From: Ruminococcus sp.
GTDB lineage: Bacteria; Bacillota; Clostridia; Oscillospirales; Ruminococcaceae
Assembly (NCBI GenBank): GCA_023667165.1
Contig: JAMPAO010000022.1
Location: 1-29,289 of the forward strand
Reading direction: 5' to 3'
Length of the DNA stretch: 29,289 nt
Shown here: piece by piece, positions 15,607-24,368 of the stretch
Position numbering within the stretch: position 1 is the first letter of the stretch
Layout: each line of letters opens with the position of its first letter
The notes under the pieces: model-generated
Databases searched by the model: none
What the model saw: the letters and a program-made list of their open reading frames with translations, nothing else
What the model was told of the DNA's origin: nothing
Made by a program: the position numbers and the translations under genes

Positions 15607-17157
15607 CTATTCCATAGGAATAAGCAGCATTTTCTTTTCCTTAACAACGTTTCCGTCAAGCTCATTTTCTTCGATGACTCCCGATATGGAAGCGCCGTAT
15701 CTTTTGGCGATGCTCCAAACGTCCTCGCCGTCACCCGCAAAATAGAGCCTTAAAGCGTATTCGCCGTTATTTTCGCGGGGTTCCGTTTCGTCCACGGTAA
15801 TGTCGGTGATAGCCTCAGCCGTGTTATGATCGGATATCCAGCCTCTTGCGGCGATCTCCGTTTTCAGCTCCGCAGCGTGATCCGAGGATATGGTATATCC
15901 GCAGGAAATTACCGAAAAGCTCACCGTGATGTCGGCGTTTTCGCTGAATACGTTGGAGCCTGCGTCAATGATCTCCTCCACGGGAACGTCGGTTTCGCAT
16001 ATGATAAAGTCCCCGTTTTCCGCCTGTCCCATTACCGTAAGGCTTACGTTTCCGCTGATAACGGCATTTCCTCCGACGATCGAAGCGTGAAGTCCGGCGG
16101 GACTGCACCACGCGTCATATATGACCGACAGGGGACTGTCCTTATTTTCGCATACGCCCTTTACAATAATGACGCTGTCAACGGGAACAGGATCCTTTTC
16201 TATACGTACCGGAACGCATGTATGGCTCGATCCGAACGAGGTAGAATATTCGTCGCTTACAATGTCGTACATAGACATTTTTACCGCAGCGCAGTCGATA
16301 AACAGCAGCACCTCGCATTCCAGCTTTCGGGATTCCCCGTCACCGTCCGATCTCGGTGAAGCAGAGCAGGAAACTACCGAGGAGCTTATGCGGCATTCAA
16401 AGGTATCGTCCAGTCCCTCCAGATCTATAAGCTGCGAAAAGGGAAGACTAAACTGTACGGAGCTTACGGGAACGTCGCTTTCACCCGACGGAGTGTAGGT
16501 AACGGAAATTTTAAGCTCGCCCTTTGCGGCGGCTTTGCCCGCAATGATCTTTTTATCCGAGGAAACGATCTCGGCGTCCGCCCTGAGAATGCTCCCGATA
16601 GGCGGCAGATCCGATCCCGTATCGAATTCGTCGGATACGGTAACTCTTTTCTGCGCTCTGATGATCTGCGACGGACAGGGGCAGGTTATCTTTTTAAGCT
16701 GTATGTTTCCTCCGAAAGCGTCGCATACCACCTCTGTTTCCAGCTCGCCCATAACGCGGATATTAATGGTAACGGCGCCTCTTATGTCGATCCTTCGTCT
16801 GTTTACCGCGCGGCAGTTGATGTGATCTGCCTGAGCGGTGATGTATACCGCAGGGGAATCGGCTCTTTTTTCCATATTGACCGTCCTGCTGTACACCAGC
16901 TTCTGATCCACAGCCTGAGGCTTGCTGCTTCCCTCGGCGCAGTAGATGACCTTTAAGCAGACTGTCAGCTCGTAAGTGATCCTGTCGCCGTTTACCGCGC
17001 AGGCGGTTATCTCGGGCACTGCTCTGCATTTGAGTATCCTGAAAATTTCCGGATAATAATCGGGCAGAACGTAATCCAGTTCCACAGACTGCTCTTGTGA
17101 GCAGCCGCATATTTTTTCGCTGAATCTTATGGGGTCCTTATTGATTTTCAAACCCAT
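15607..17157 (-). CDS. sipL: SipL-like SpoIVA-interacting coat protein (DUF3794/SPOCS plus LysM)
   Basis: About 516 residues. Two or three SPOCS (DUF3794) beta-rich repeats (about 5-95, 180-290 and 330-430) precede a C-terminal LysM domain (about 467-516, with DVWSIAKRYGASISGVIEEN). No signal peptide. In Clostridioides difficile SipL (522 residues, same architecture) binds SpoIVA through its LysM domain and tethers the coat, replacing SpoVID of Bacillus. Here the gene lies directly upstream of spoIVA with 81 bases between, which supports the call. The start is the ATG after AAAGGA with 8-base spacing; codons further upstream to 17181 lack such a site. Other SPOCS-LysM proteins exist in Clostridia, so orthology is probable, not proven. 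Confidence 0.82.
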   Translation of the reverse strand: MGLKINKDPIRFSEKICGCSQEQSVELDYVLPDYYPEIFRILKCRAVPEITACAVNGDRITYELTVCLKVIYCAEGSSKPQAVDQKLVYSRTVNMEKRADSPAVYITAQADHINCRAVNRRRIDIRGAVTINIRVMGELETEVVCDAFGGNIQLKKITCPCPSQIIRAQKRVTVSDEFDTGSDLPPIGSILRADAEIVSSDKKIIAGKAAAKGELKISVTYTPSGESDVPVSSVQFSLPFSQLIDLEGLDDTFECRISSSVVSCSASPRSDGDGESRKLECEVLLFIDCAAVKMSMYDIVSDEYSTSFGSSHTCVPVRIEKDPVPVDSVIIVKGVCENKDSPLSVIYDAWCSPAGLHASIVGGNAVISGNVSLTVMGQAENGDFIICETDVPVEEIIDAGSNVFSENADITVSFSVISCGYTISSDHAAELKTEIAARGWISDHNTAEAITDITVDETEPRENNGEYALRLYFAGDGEDVWSIAKRYGASISGVIEENELDGNVVKEKKMLLIPME

Positions 17158-17251
17158 ATAAACCATCCTTTCATTGAACATTGTTATTTGAAATATGACC
17201 GTACAGTGTTGTCCTTTAAACAGTATATTCCTGTCCGGACGGTTGTATTAC

Positions 17252-17289
17252 AAAAAAAATATCCGAAAGACCGTCAGTCTTTCGGATAT
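17252..17289 (-). terminator. Rho-independent terminator after secF
   Basis: A perfect 13-base stem (17259-17271 with 17277-17289) with a 5-base loop, followed on the minus strand by eight T residues (A run at 17252-17259). It ends the secDF transcript and separates it from the sipL-spoIVA-cwlD cluster. Confidence 0.95.
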
Positions 17290-17325
17290 CTCCTTATTTT
17301 TCAAAACTTTGCTTGAAGATCCCTA

Positions 17326-18291
17326 TTATATTTCCGCGGCAGGTTTTGCCTTCGGGCTGCTGCTTCCGCCGTTCTTTCTGTTTTCGAGCCATACCCACAG
17401 CGGACCTGCTATGCACAGGGAGGAATATGTTCCCGATATCATACCTATCATAACTGGGAACGAGAACGAGATTATTGAATTTACTCCGTATACAATTGAC
17501 ACGATCGTCACCACGAGCATTGCAAGCACCGTAGTTATGGATGTGTTCAGCGACCTTGTAAGAGATTGGTTTGTGCTGAGGTTGGTAAGCTCCTCGATAG
17601 ACATATTCTTGTAAAGCGTTTTGTTTTCTCTTATTCTGTCGTAAATAACGATAGTGTCGTTTACCGAATAGCCGAGGATCGTAAGGATGACCGCCATAAA
17701 GTTGGCGTCGATCTCCATTCCGAAAATAACAAAAGTGCCGTACACTATTACGATATCGTGAATGAGCGCGATAATGGCGCATACGCCCGCGAGCCAGCCG
17801 CCTATATTCTTAAATCGTATACCGATGTATATTATCAGTACAGCAGCCGAAAAGATCGAAGCCACGATACATTTGCTGAAAAATTCCTTGCCCGCAGAGG
17901 GGGAAACGTCTGTGGATTCAGCCAGCTCCAGACCGTTGTCCGAATATTTTTCCTCCAGAGTATTCGTGAGTAATATCTGATTATCTGCGGTAAGTCCCGA
18001 ATTTGACAGCAGTGAAAGCTGAATGTTGTTTTTTCCCGTGTTAAAATCCGTTCCGACGGTGGTGCTTACGGCGATCCCGCCGAGAGCCTCCTCGGCGTCC
18101 GCTTCGAATGCGGCGGTGTCGATCTCGCCGTCATAAAGGTAAGTGATAAGAGTACCGCCCTTGAACTGGATATCCAGCTTAGCTCCGAAAACAAATGAGG
18201 AAAGCACGCATATAACGCAAAGGATAACGGATATCGTAAAATATTTTTTGCTGTTTTTGATAAAATCAAAGTTGAATTTTGTTTTGCTCAT
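17326..18291 (-). CDS. secF: Protein translocase subunit SecF
   Basis: 321 residues with six membrane segments. A short first helix is followed by an extracytoplasmic domain (about 38-135, beginning DIQFKGGTLITY), then five helices. The hallmark GYSVNDTIVIYDRIREN is at about 207-223. SecF with SecD uses the proton or sodium gradient to pull secreted proteins out of the SecYEG channel. Its start overlaps the secD stop by 4 bases, and a strong GGAGG site lies inside the end of secD. The two genes are separate here, unlike the fused SecDF of Bacillus. Confidence 0.97.
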   Translation of the reverse strand: MSKTKFNFDFIKNSKKYFTISVILCVICVLSSFVFGAKLDIQFKGGTLITYLYDGEIDTAAFEADAEEALGGIAVSTTVGTDFNTGKNNIQLSLLSNSGLTADNQILLTNTLEEKYSDNGLELAESTDVSPSAGKEFFSKCIVASIFSAAVLIIYIGIRFKNIGGWLAGVCAIIALIHDIVIVYGTFVIFGMEIDANFMAVILTILGYSVNDTIVIYDRIRENKTLYKNMSIEELTNLSTNQSLTRSLNTSITTVLAMLVVTIVSIVYGVNSIISFSFPVMIGMISGTYSSLCIAGPLWVWLENRKNGGSSSPKAKPAAEI

Positions 18292-19700
18292 TTTGCCTCA
18301 CCTCCGTAAAGTACGGGATTTTTGGAAAATCCCGAAAGCGACATCAGCATCAGACGTGAGCAGGTCACACCGAAGAACAGATTAAGGATAGTACCCGTAA
18401 GCAGGGTAAAGCCGAATGAGTATATCGTACCTGCCGTAGACGGACCGAACATGAAGAAAACAAAGTGGAGCATCTTTGCAAAAATGCTGTCCGGAGTGCC
18501 GAACGCGCCCATAAGGATGATTGCGACCAGTATCATGGTGATATTTCCGTCGAGAATAGCCGAAAAGGCACGCTTGTAGCCGCTTACCAAAGAACCCTCC
18601 AGAGTCTTTCCGTGAGCAAGCTCCTCCTTTATTCTTTCAAAGGTGATAACATTGGCGTCAACTCCCATGCCCACCGCAAGGATAATTCCCGCGATACCCG
18701 GGATCGTAAGAATGCCGCTGTCCCTGAAGCCGAAATATCCCGAAACGAAAGCCAGAGTGCCTGCCACCTGACCTATCAGCGCAATGACCGAAACAACGCC
18801 GGGAACGCGGTATTTTACTATCATAAACACGCTTATAAGCGCAAACGCGATTATTCCCGCGACAACCATTGCCTCAAGAGCGCCCATTCCGAGGCTTGGA
18901 GAGATGGTGGAAAAGCTTGCCGTTACCAGCTTAAAGGGGAGAGCGCCCGAATTTATCTGATCGGCGAGCTTCTTTGCGCTGTCGGCGTCAAAGCTGCCGC
19001 TGATAGTGGCGTTTCCGTCGGATATAACGGCGTTTACCCTCGGATAGGATATGCACGTATCGTCCATCCAAATAGATATAACTCCGCTTTCCTCATAAAG
19101 CCTTGCCGTGGCGGAAGCGAATTTCTGCGCGCCCTCGCTTGTGAGCCTAAGCGAAACGACCCATTTGCTTGAATCCGTCGCGTTCTGATCGTATGCGGCG
19201 TAAGCCTCAGCGACGTCTTTTCCGTCCAGTATGATATTTTCCGCCGTAACGCCCGTGGGGCGGTTAAGCTCGTCCACCTCGTACTGTTCTCTGAAGGTAA
19301 GCTCGGCAGTTTCGCCCAGTTCCTTTACGGCAGCCTCCGGATCGAAATCCACCTCGCCCTCTTTCCAAGGGAAACGAACGATTATACGGTCGTTGCTGTA
19401 ATCGATATAAGCCTCATAGTCGGTAATGTTCAGCTTTATCATTCTCTGTACAATGACTTCCTTGGCGGAATCAAGCTGCTCGTCCTCTGCGTCGAAACCC
19501 TCCGGAGGCGTAAATGTAACGTCAACGCCGCCTTTTATATCAATACCGAAGCGTATATCGTCAACGCCCTTAATGTAAACTGTTTCAATATCGCCGAAAA
19601 AGCTGCTCCATCCGGTTATGACCGAAACAGCGAAAGCCATTATCAGCAAAAAAACGATAAAGAATACAGGTTTTTTGACCCTTTTCACCTTTATGACCAT
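18288..19700 (-). CDS. secD: Protein translocase subunit SecD
   Basis: About 470 residues. One N-terminal helix is followed by DIRFGIDIKGGVDVTF (family D1 motif), a large extracytoplasmic P1 domain, and five C-terminal helices with the D5 motif AVGMGVDANVITFERIKEEL. Partner of SecF in post-translocation pulling of secreted proteins. The start is uncertain: the ATG at 19700 has its Shine-Dalgarno (GGAAAGGA) touching it, so the GTG at 19688, four codons later, may be used instead. An in-frame TTG at 19748 has no support. Transcribed from the promoter at 19813-19841 through a leader of about 105 bases. Confidence 0.96.
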   Translation of the reverse strand: MVIKVKRVKKPVFFIVFLLIMAFAVSVITGWSSFFGDIETVYIKGVDDIRFGIDIKGGVDVTFTPPEGFDAEDEQLDSAKEVIVQRMIKLNITDYEAYIDYSNDRIIVRFPWKEGEVDFDPEAAVKELGETAELTFREQYEVDELNRPTGVTAENIILDGKDVAEAYAAYDQNATDSSKWVVSLRLTSEGAQKFASATARLYEESGVISIWMDDTCISYPRVNAVISDGNATISGSFDADSAKKLADQINSGALPFKLVTASFSTISPSLGMGALEAMVVAGIIAFALISVFMIVKYRVPGVVSVIALIGQVAGTLAFVSGYFGFRDSGILTIPGIAGIILAVGMGVDANVITFERIKEELAHGKTLEGSLVSGYKRAFSAILDGNITMILVAIILMGAFGTPDSIFAKMLHFVFFMFGPSTAGTIYSFGFTLLTGTILNLFFGVTCSRLMLMSLSGFSKNPVLYGGEAK

Positions 19701-19755
19701 TCCTTTCCGATTTAATACCGATCCCGAAACACCCCGCAGAACGTTCAAAAATCAG

Positions 19756-19799
19756 TATAAGGCAGACTGCCTTATATATCCGGTCAGAACATATGACCG
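19756..19799 (-). promoter_or_regulatory. Two hairpins in the secDF leader
   Basis: Two inverted repeats lie between the promoter and secD: TATAAGGCA/TGCCTTATA (19756-19764 with 19768-19776, 3-base loop) and CGGTCA/TGACCG (19781-19786 with 19794-19799, 7-base loop). On the minus strand the TATAAGGCA hairpin is followed after four bases by a short T run, so weak attenuation is possible. Confidence 0.45.
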
Positions 19800-19812
19800 C
19801 AATTATCATTTA

Positions 19813-19841
19813 ATTATAACATATTTTTCTCTGTGTGTCAA
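19813..19841 (-). promoter_or_regulatory. Consensus sigma-A promoter for secDF
   Basis: On the minus strand, a perfect -35 TTGACA (19836-19841), a 17-base spacer and a perfect -10 TATAAT (19813-19818) with the extended TATG element just upstream. Transcription would begin near 19806. Confidence 0.92.
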
Positions 19842-19869
19842 TACTTGTAATAATTTTAACGCAATAAAT

Positions 19870-20928
19870 TTACATATTTTGCTCTATCCCGTTCCCTCCG
19901 ATAGGCGTTCCCCAAAATTTTTTCTTTTCAAATTCGCTTATGGACGCCGCAAAATCGTATTTCAGCCTTACAAAATACTGAAGATCCCACAAAATATGGT
20001 ACATCAGAGCGCGGCTCTCGAATTCTCCTCTGCTCTGCGGCAGCTTTTCCTCCGCGTAATGCGCAAAAAGCTCCTTTATGTCCTCTGCAAGAGAAACGGC
20101 GTCGTTGATCTCATGGAATTCTCCGCTCATTTTTTCAAGGAATTCGGCAATGGGTCTGCCGTATTCTTCCACGGGCTTGAGTCTGACTATGTCGGCATAT
20201 ATCCTTTTCAGAACGGAGCATTGTTTCATTCTCATTTCCATATATCCGAAAAAATAGCCGCTTTCACTGCCGAAGCTGTTGCCCGAGAACCGCACCGCCT
20301 CCCGCCGAAGCTCTTCCAGCATAGCCGATACCTCGTCAAAGCACGAACCGTCGTAGCCTGTCCTGTCCTCTTTCATGATATATACCGACATTCTTTCCAG
20401 TATCCTTTTAATGCGCATATCGGTTTTCCGCTGTATGTCTTTGATCCTTTTCACATCAGCGGGTATGAAAAGATTAAGCAGAACTCCCGTTCCCGCGCCT
20501 GCGGCGAACAGCATTGCTTCGTTGGCGATCATTCCCGCCGAGCAGTCCGCCGAGGAGAAGTAGTGGGTAGCAATGACGCAGTTCATGGCGACGGCGTCGT
20601 TCATGTCGAAAAAACAGCATATAATCAGAAATATGCCCGCCGCCAGTCCGAGTGATAACAGGCTGTATCCGAAAGCGCCGAATATTACGGCGCACAGCAG
20701 CGTGACCGTTATGAAAGCGGCTGCTCTTTTAAGGGTAATGAGCAGAGTTTCCTTTTTCGTGTCCTGAACGGTAAGCAGGCAGATGATCCCGGCAGATACC
20801 GCATAACTCAGACCGAGAGCGAAAGCAGCCGAAGCGGCTGCCGTGAAGCCGAATACTGTTTTTACGATCTTGGGATAATTTAATTTTTTCAGCCGTTCCA
20901 TTTTGTATTTCACGATCCTTCGGGGCAT
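19870..20928 (-). CDS. Aromatic-acid-exporter-like membrane protein (ArAE_1 family)
   Basis: 352 residues. The N-terminal half has about four to five membrane helices (about 20-150) with the ArAE pattern (GFTAAASAAFALGL, ISAGIICLLTVQDTKKET-like segment). The C-terminal half is a long, charged, helical cytoplasmic domain (about 160-350), as in the ArAE_1_C family. Related B. subtilis proteins (DUF939 type) have no firm substrate; export of aromatic acids is known only for distant members. The first ATG (20928) overlaps the metallophosphoesterase end by 19 bases. The ATG at 20901 is an alternative start with a better-looking basic N-terminus but a distant binding site. Last gene of its cluster. 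Between it and the secDF promoter no clear terminator was seen. Confidence 0.8.
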   Translation of the reverse strand: MPRRIVKYKMERLKKLNYPKIVKTVFGFTAAASAAFALGLSYAVSAGIICLLTVQDTKKETLLITLKRAAAFITVTLLCAVIFGAFGYSLLSLGLAAGIFLIICCFFDMNDAVAMNCVIATHYFSSADCSAGMIANEAMLFAAGAGTGVLLNLFIPADVKRIKDIQRKTDMRIKRILERMSVYIMKEDRTGYDGSCFDEVSAMLEELRREAVRFSGNSFGSESGYFFGYMEMRMKQCSVLKRIYADIVRLKPVEEYGRPIAEFLEKMSGEFHEINDAVSLAEDIKELFAHYAEEKLPQSRGEFESRALMYHILWDLQYFVRLKYDFAASISEFEKKKFWGTPIGGNGIEQNM

Positions 20929-21758
20929 ATATCAACGATCACCAGCTCCGGATTGTTGAATATTCTGGGAATGATCTCCTTTGTGCGGCTAAGTCCTCTG
21001 CTGACGATCATTGTACCGCTGTCAAAATCATACCTGCCTCCCGCATATTTGGGGAATAATCCTTCTCCCGGGGCGAACAGTCCGTTTAATATGCCGGGTA
21101 TCCGCCATTGACCGCCGTGAGCGTGACCGCAGAGAATAAGGTCAAATTTATCAAAGGACAGATAACTGTCTATCCGTTCGGGGTAATGAGCAAGCAAAAG
21201 ATTAAAGCCGTCTTCCGCATTTTCCGCGCATTTTTCCACGCTTTTCGCGAAGCTGAGCGTTCCGTCGGAGGAATTTGCCGCTCCGCAGACGGTGATCTCT
21301 CCGAACCGTACATTATCCCCCTCCAGTACGGTAACGCCGTAGCTTTCTGTTTCGCGCCTGTATTTTTCACGGTCGCCCAGCCTGTTTTCATGGTTTCCCG
21401 CAATATAAAAGCAGGGGTATTTCTTTGCAGCCGCTTTTAGAAATATGCGTGTATTTTCATTATCCACAATATCGTCGTAAATATCCCCGGTAAACACTAC
21501 AATGTCCGGAGCGGCCTCGTCCAGAGCGTCCAGCAGGTTTTTCATATCCTTTCCGTAATAGCAGCTATGGAGGTCGGATATCTGCGCAGCTCTGATCTTT
21601 TTTGTGATCTTAGCGGAATATACCGTATAACAAACCGTTTTTAGAGGAAAACTTGCTGTTGCCGCGATAACGAAAATGCAAAACAGCGTTCCGATTATTT
21701 TAAGCATAACGTTCCTGCTGCGTTTGCCGTGCTTTGCCGATTTTTTCGATTTAGCCAT
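20910..21758 (-). CDS. Membrane-anchored calcineurin-like metallophosphoesterase
   Basis: 282 residues. A basic N-terminus and one membrane helix (about 19-38) are followed by a phosphoesterase domain with all the metal motifs: DLH (62-64), GD (91-92), GNHE (121-124), the HYPE segment and CGHAHGG. Like B. subtilis YkuE, it probably faces outside and hydrolyses a phosphodiester or lipid phosphate; the substrate is not known. ATG 21758 has a very strong binding site (AAAGGAGGGG complement, 21769-21779). It follows the dUTPase after 131 bases without a recognisable terminator or strong promoter. Confidence 0.88.
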   Translation of the reverse strand: MAKSKKSAKHGKRSRNVMLKIIGTLFCIFVIAATASFPLKTVCYTVYSAKITKKIRAAQISDLHSCYYGKDMKNLLDALDEAAPDIVVFTGDIYDDIVDNENTRIFLKAAAKKYPCFYIAGNHENRLGDREKYRRETESYGVTVLEGDNVRFGEITVCGAANSSDGTLSFAKSVEKCAENAEDGFNLLLAHYPERIDSYLSFDKFDLILCGHAHGGQWRIPGILNGLFAPGEGLFPKYAGGRYDFDSGTMIVSRGLSRTKEIIPRIFNNPELVIVDICPEGS

Positions 21759-21889
21759 AATTCGTCGTCCCCTCCTTTGTCCGGCGGCTTCCCGTCAGCT
21801 TTTGTATCAGACCTCCACGGAAACCTCCGAAACGCTGCCCGACTTGTTTTTATGCTGATTTTGAGGTCATTTTTATGGTTTGCTCCGTA

Positions 21890-22402
21890 TTATATTTTCG
21901 ACGTGCTGCCGAAGCCGCCGATACGCAGGCTGTCGGCGCAGTCGTCCGCCGTGATCCCGTAGGGCATGAATATCCCCTGGGCGAATGAAGCAGACCGACG
22001 CAGCTCCAAAGTTTTTTCCTCGGAACTGTTTGTTATCTGCATTATTATATGCCCGCCGTTTTTAGCATAATAGTAATCGCTGTCTATGATACCCACCGTA
22101 TTGTCCAGCCGCAGACGGTATTTCGTACCCAGTCCGCTTTTGGGGCAGCACATAAGGAACCAGCCTTCTTCTATCCTTACCCGTATTCCCGTGGGTATGA
22201 CCGCGGTTTTTCCGGGGGAAAGCGACATATCAAAGGGAATAAAAAAATCATAGCCTGCCGAGCCGGAAGTGGCGCGGAGAGGCAGACGTATGCCGTTATA
22301 TATATCCGTAAGACCGCATTCGTCCTTTAGCTCCGTCTTATCTCTGCAATCGGCGGCAAACTGCTCGTAAGCTATCCTTTCAAAACCGGCTATCCTTTTC
22401 AT
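21890..22402 (-). CDS. dut: dUTP diphosphatase (trimeric dUTPase family)
   Basis: 170 residues with the five conserved dUTPase motifs: SAGYDF (48-53), KSGLG (88-92), NTVGIIDSDYY (101-111, with the catalytic Asp and uracil-stacking Tyr), FAQGIFMP (140-147) and GGFGST (162-167, the mobile C-terminal phosphate lid). It converts dUTP to dUMP, keeping uracil out of DNA and supplying dTMP synthesis. An N-terminal extension of about 40 residues comes before motif 1. Its start overlaps the stop of the upstream sugar kinase by 4 bases, an unusual partner. Confidence 0.9.
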   Translation of the reverse strand: MKRIAGFERIAYEQFAADCRDKTELKDECGLTDIYNGIRLPLRATSGSAGYDFFIPFDMSLSPGKTAVIPTGIRVRIEEGWFLMCCPKSGLGTKYRLRLDNTVGIIDSDYYYAKNGGHIIMQITNSSEEKTLELRRSASFAQGIFMPYGITADDCADSLRIGGFGSTSKI

Positions 22403-23316
22403 CCGGATATCTCCTCCAGCAAACGGTCAAAATCCGCCCTTGACATCAGACCCTTGGAAAACGCCGTGGCGCTGCCTGCCGCCGTTCCCCATTTAAGTGC
22501 GGCAGAATAATCGCCGGTGCGCATATATCCCGCAATAAATCCCGCAAGCATCGAATCGCCCGCTCCCACGGAATTTACCGCCGTACCCTTGGGAGCCGAT
22601 ATTTTGTGAAGCCTGCCGTTTTCATCGGCAAGAACCGCTCCCTTTTCCGCCATGGAAATAATGGCGTTGACCGCGCCCATTGACTTTAGCCTGAGTGCGC
22701 AGTCTGCGGCGCATTCGGGGTCGGAGGCGTCGCAGCCGAAGATCTCCTTAGCCTCGTAATGATTAGGCTTTACAATAAACGGTTTGTATTTGAGCAGACC
22801 CGTCAGCAGATCTCCCGACGCGTCGGCTGCCGTAAGAACGCCGCTGTTTTCAAGCCTTTTGCATATAACGCTGTAGATATCGCTTTGAACGGATTTGGGA
22901 ACGCTGCCCGCAAGTACGAGCATATCGCCGCTTTTGAGAAGCGATATTTTTTTTATGAGCCTGTCCGCCGCCGCAGGACCGATCTCCGGACCTGCGGGAT
23001 TTATCTCGGTTTCGCGGGAACTGTTTGTTTCAAACAGCTTCATGCAGATCCTTGTAATGCCCTTGTCAAGGGTTATAAAATCGGTATTTATCCCCATCTG
23101 TTCGACCGCCGCCTCGAGAGCGGCGCCCGTAAAACCCGCCGTAAAGCCGAGAGCGGTGCTTTCCGTGTCCAGCAGCTTTAATACCCATGATACGTTTATG
23201 CCCTTGCCGCCCCAGAATATTTCCTCCGAAACGGTGCGGTTTATCCTGCCGGGTGTTATTTCGTCAAGGCGGAGAACGTAGTCGACTGCGGGATTGAATG
23301 TAACGGTATAGATCAT
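22399..23316 (-). CDS. fruK: 1-phosphofructokinase (PfkB family)
   Basis: 305 residues, typical FruK length. It starts MIYTVTFNPAVDYVLRLDE, a pattern of 1-phosphofructokinase. Signature motifs are GGKGINVS (36-43) and the catalytic GAGDS (251-255). It phosphorylates fructose 1-phosphate to fructose 1,6-bisphosphate. A tagatose-6-phosphate kinase of the LacC branch is the main alternative. The ATG at 23316 has AAAGGA at good distance; an in-frame ATG at 23337 does not. The gene lies 24 bases after the LacI-type regulator. No fructose phosphotransferase gene is in the window, so the source of fructose 1-phosphate is not shown. Confidence 0.88.
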   Translation of the reverse strand: MIYTVTFNPAVDYVLRLDEITPGRINRTVSEEIFWGGKGINVSWVLKLLDTESTALGFTAGFTGAALEAAVEQMGINTDFITLDKGITRICMKLFETNSSRETEINPAGPEIGPAAADRLIKKISLLKSGDMLVLAGSVPKSVQSDIYSVICKRLENSGVLTAADASGDLLTGLLKYKPFIVKPNHYEAKEIFGCDASDPECAADCALRLKSMGAVNAIISMAEKGAVLADENGRLHKISAPKGTAVNSVGAGDSMLAGFIAGYMRTGDYSAALKWGTAAGSATAFSKGLMSRADFDRLLEEISG

Positions 23317-23340
23317 ATGCGTATATCCTTTCGTCAATAA

Positions 23341-24336
23341 TTATTTTGCGGACTGACGTATTATAAGCTCATGTCCGAGTATGATGTGATCGCTGTTTTT
23401 GACAGGCGACCGCATATTGCTTATCAGCTTGGCGATGACGGTCCTTCCCATCTCATATCCCGGCTGAGCCACGGTGGTTATGCCGGGGATAAACATTTCG
23501 CTTAGGATTATGTTGTCAAATCCGCATACCTCAAGCTCGCTCCCTATCTCAAAGCCGTCCCTCGACGCTTGTATTATCACGCCCGCCGCCAAATGATCGG
23601 ATATGCAGAAAACAGCCTCGGGAGGCTCGGGCAGGGACATAAGAGCCTTTGCCGCCCTGAACCCCTCGGTGTAATCGTAATCGCAGCGGAAAATATAGCG
23701 TTCGTCCTTTTCTATGCCGTAGTCGCTGAGCGCGCGGATATATCCTCTTTCACGGTCGGCGGAGGAGAGAGCGGAGGAAACGCCGCTTGTCGTGACAAGA
23801 CCTATTCTCCGTCTGCCTTTTTTCAGGAAATAGCTCACCGCTTCGTATGCCGCTTTTTCGTCGTCCACCGTAACGGTAAGCACCCTTGCCCCCGCCGCTC
23901 TTTCGCTGCACAAAGCGATATTGTAATGCCTGCCCAGCTCGTTGAGGGTTTGAGCGTCAAGCTGAGTTCCCAGCAGCACTGCGGCGTCGGCGGTGCGGTT
24001 AAACAGCATATTGAGCTGCCGCAGCTCTGTTTCGCGGTCGCTGTTGCTGGTGCTTATAAATATATCGTAATCGGGGTAAGCCTCATCCTGCATACCTTTT
24101 ATAATGTTGCTGTATACCGTATGCTCCGTTGAGGGGATTATAGCAAGAATAATATTTGTTTCGCATTTGCGGAGATTTCTTCCCAGAAAGTTGGGCTTGT
24201 AGCCCATTTCTTCAATGACCCTGCTGACGGAGGCAGAGGTGTCCGGTGAAACGGCGGAGCTGTTGTTGAGGACCCTCGAAACGGTGGCGACCGAAACTCC
24301 CGCCGCCTTTGCCACGTCTTTTATTGTTACGCTCAT
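23341..24336 (-). CDS. LacI family transcriptional regulator
   Basis: 331 residues. The N-terminal helix-turn-helix is at 4-23 (TIKDVAKAAGVSVATVSRVL), followed by the hinge helix (YKPNFLGRNLR, with the minor-groove contact region). A periplasmic-binding-protein-like effector domain follows (about 60-331). The neighbouring fruK suggests a sugar or sugar phosphate effector. Its operator could not be found with confidence. A small imperfect palindrome (GATT-N5-AATC, 24866-24878) overlaps the start of transcription of this cluster and could be checked. Confidence 0.92.
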   Translation of the reverse strand: MSVTIKDVAKAAGVSVATVSRVLNNSSAVSPDTSASVSRVIEEMGYKPNFLGRNLRKCETNIILAIIPSTEHTVYSNIIKGMQDEAYPDYDIFISTSNSDRETELRQLNMLFNRTADAAVLLGTQLDAQTLNELGRHYNIALCSERAAGARVLTVTVDDEKAAYEAVSYFLKKGRRRIGLVTTSGVSSALSSADRERGYIRALSDYGIEKDERYIFRCDYDYTEGFRAAKALMSLPEPPEAVFCISDHLAAGVIIQASRDGFEIGSELEVCGFDNIILSEMFIPGITTVAQPGYEMGRTVIAKLISNMRSPVKNSDHIILGHELIIRQSAK

Positions 24337-24368
24337 ATTATCATGATCCTTTCCGGCGTTCCTGCGGT

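Noticed and set aside
17158..17251. Possible sigma-E promoter before sipL (TCATATT as a -35)
   Set aside because: The -35 match is good, but no convincing -10 of the CATACAnT type lies at 13-15 bases, so the site is not listed although mother-cell control is expected.
21889..21894. TATAAT on the minus strand at the end of the dUTPase gene as a promoter for the metallophosphoesterase
   Set aside because: No -35-like hexamer at 16-18 bases and no extended -10.
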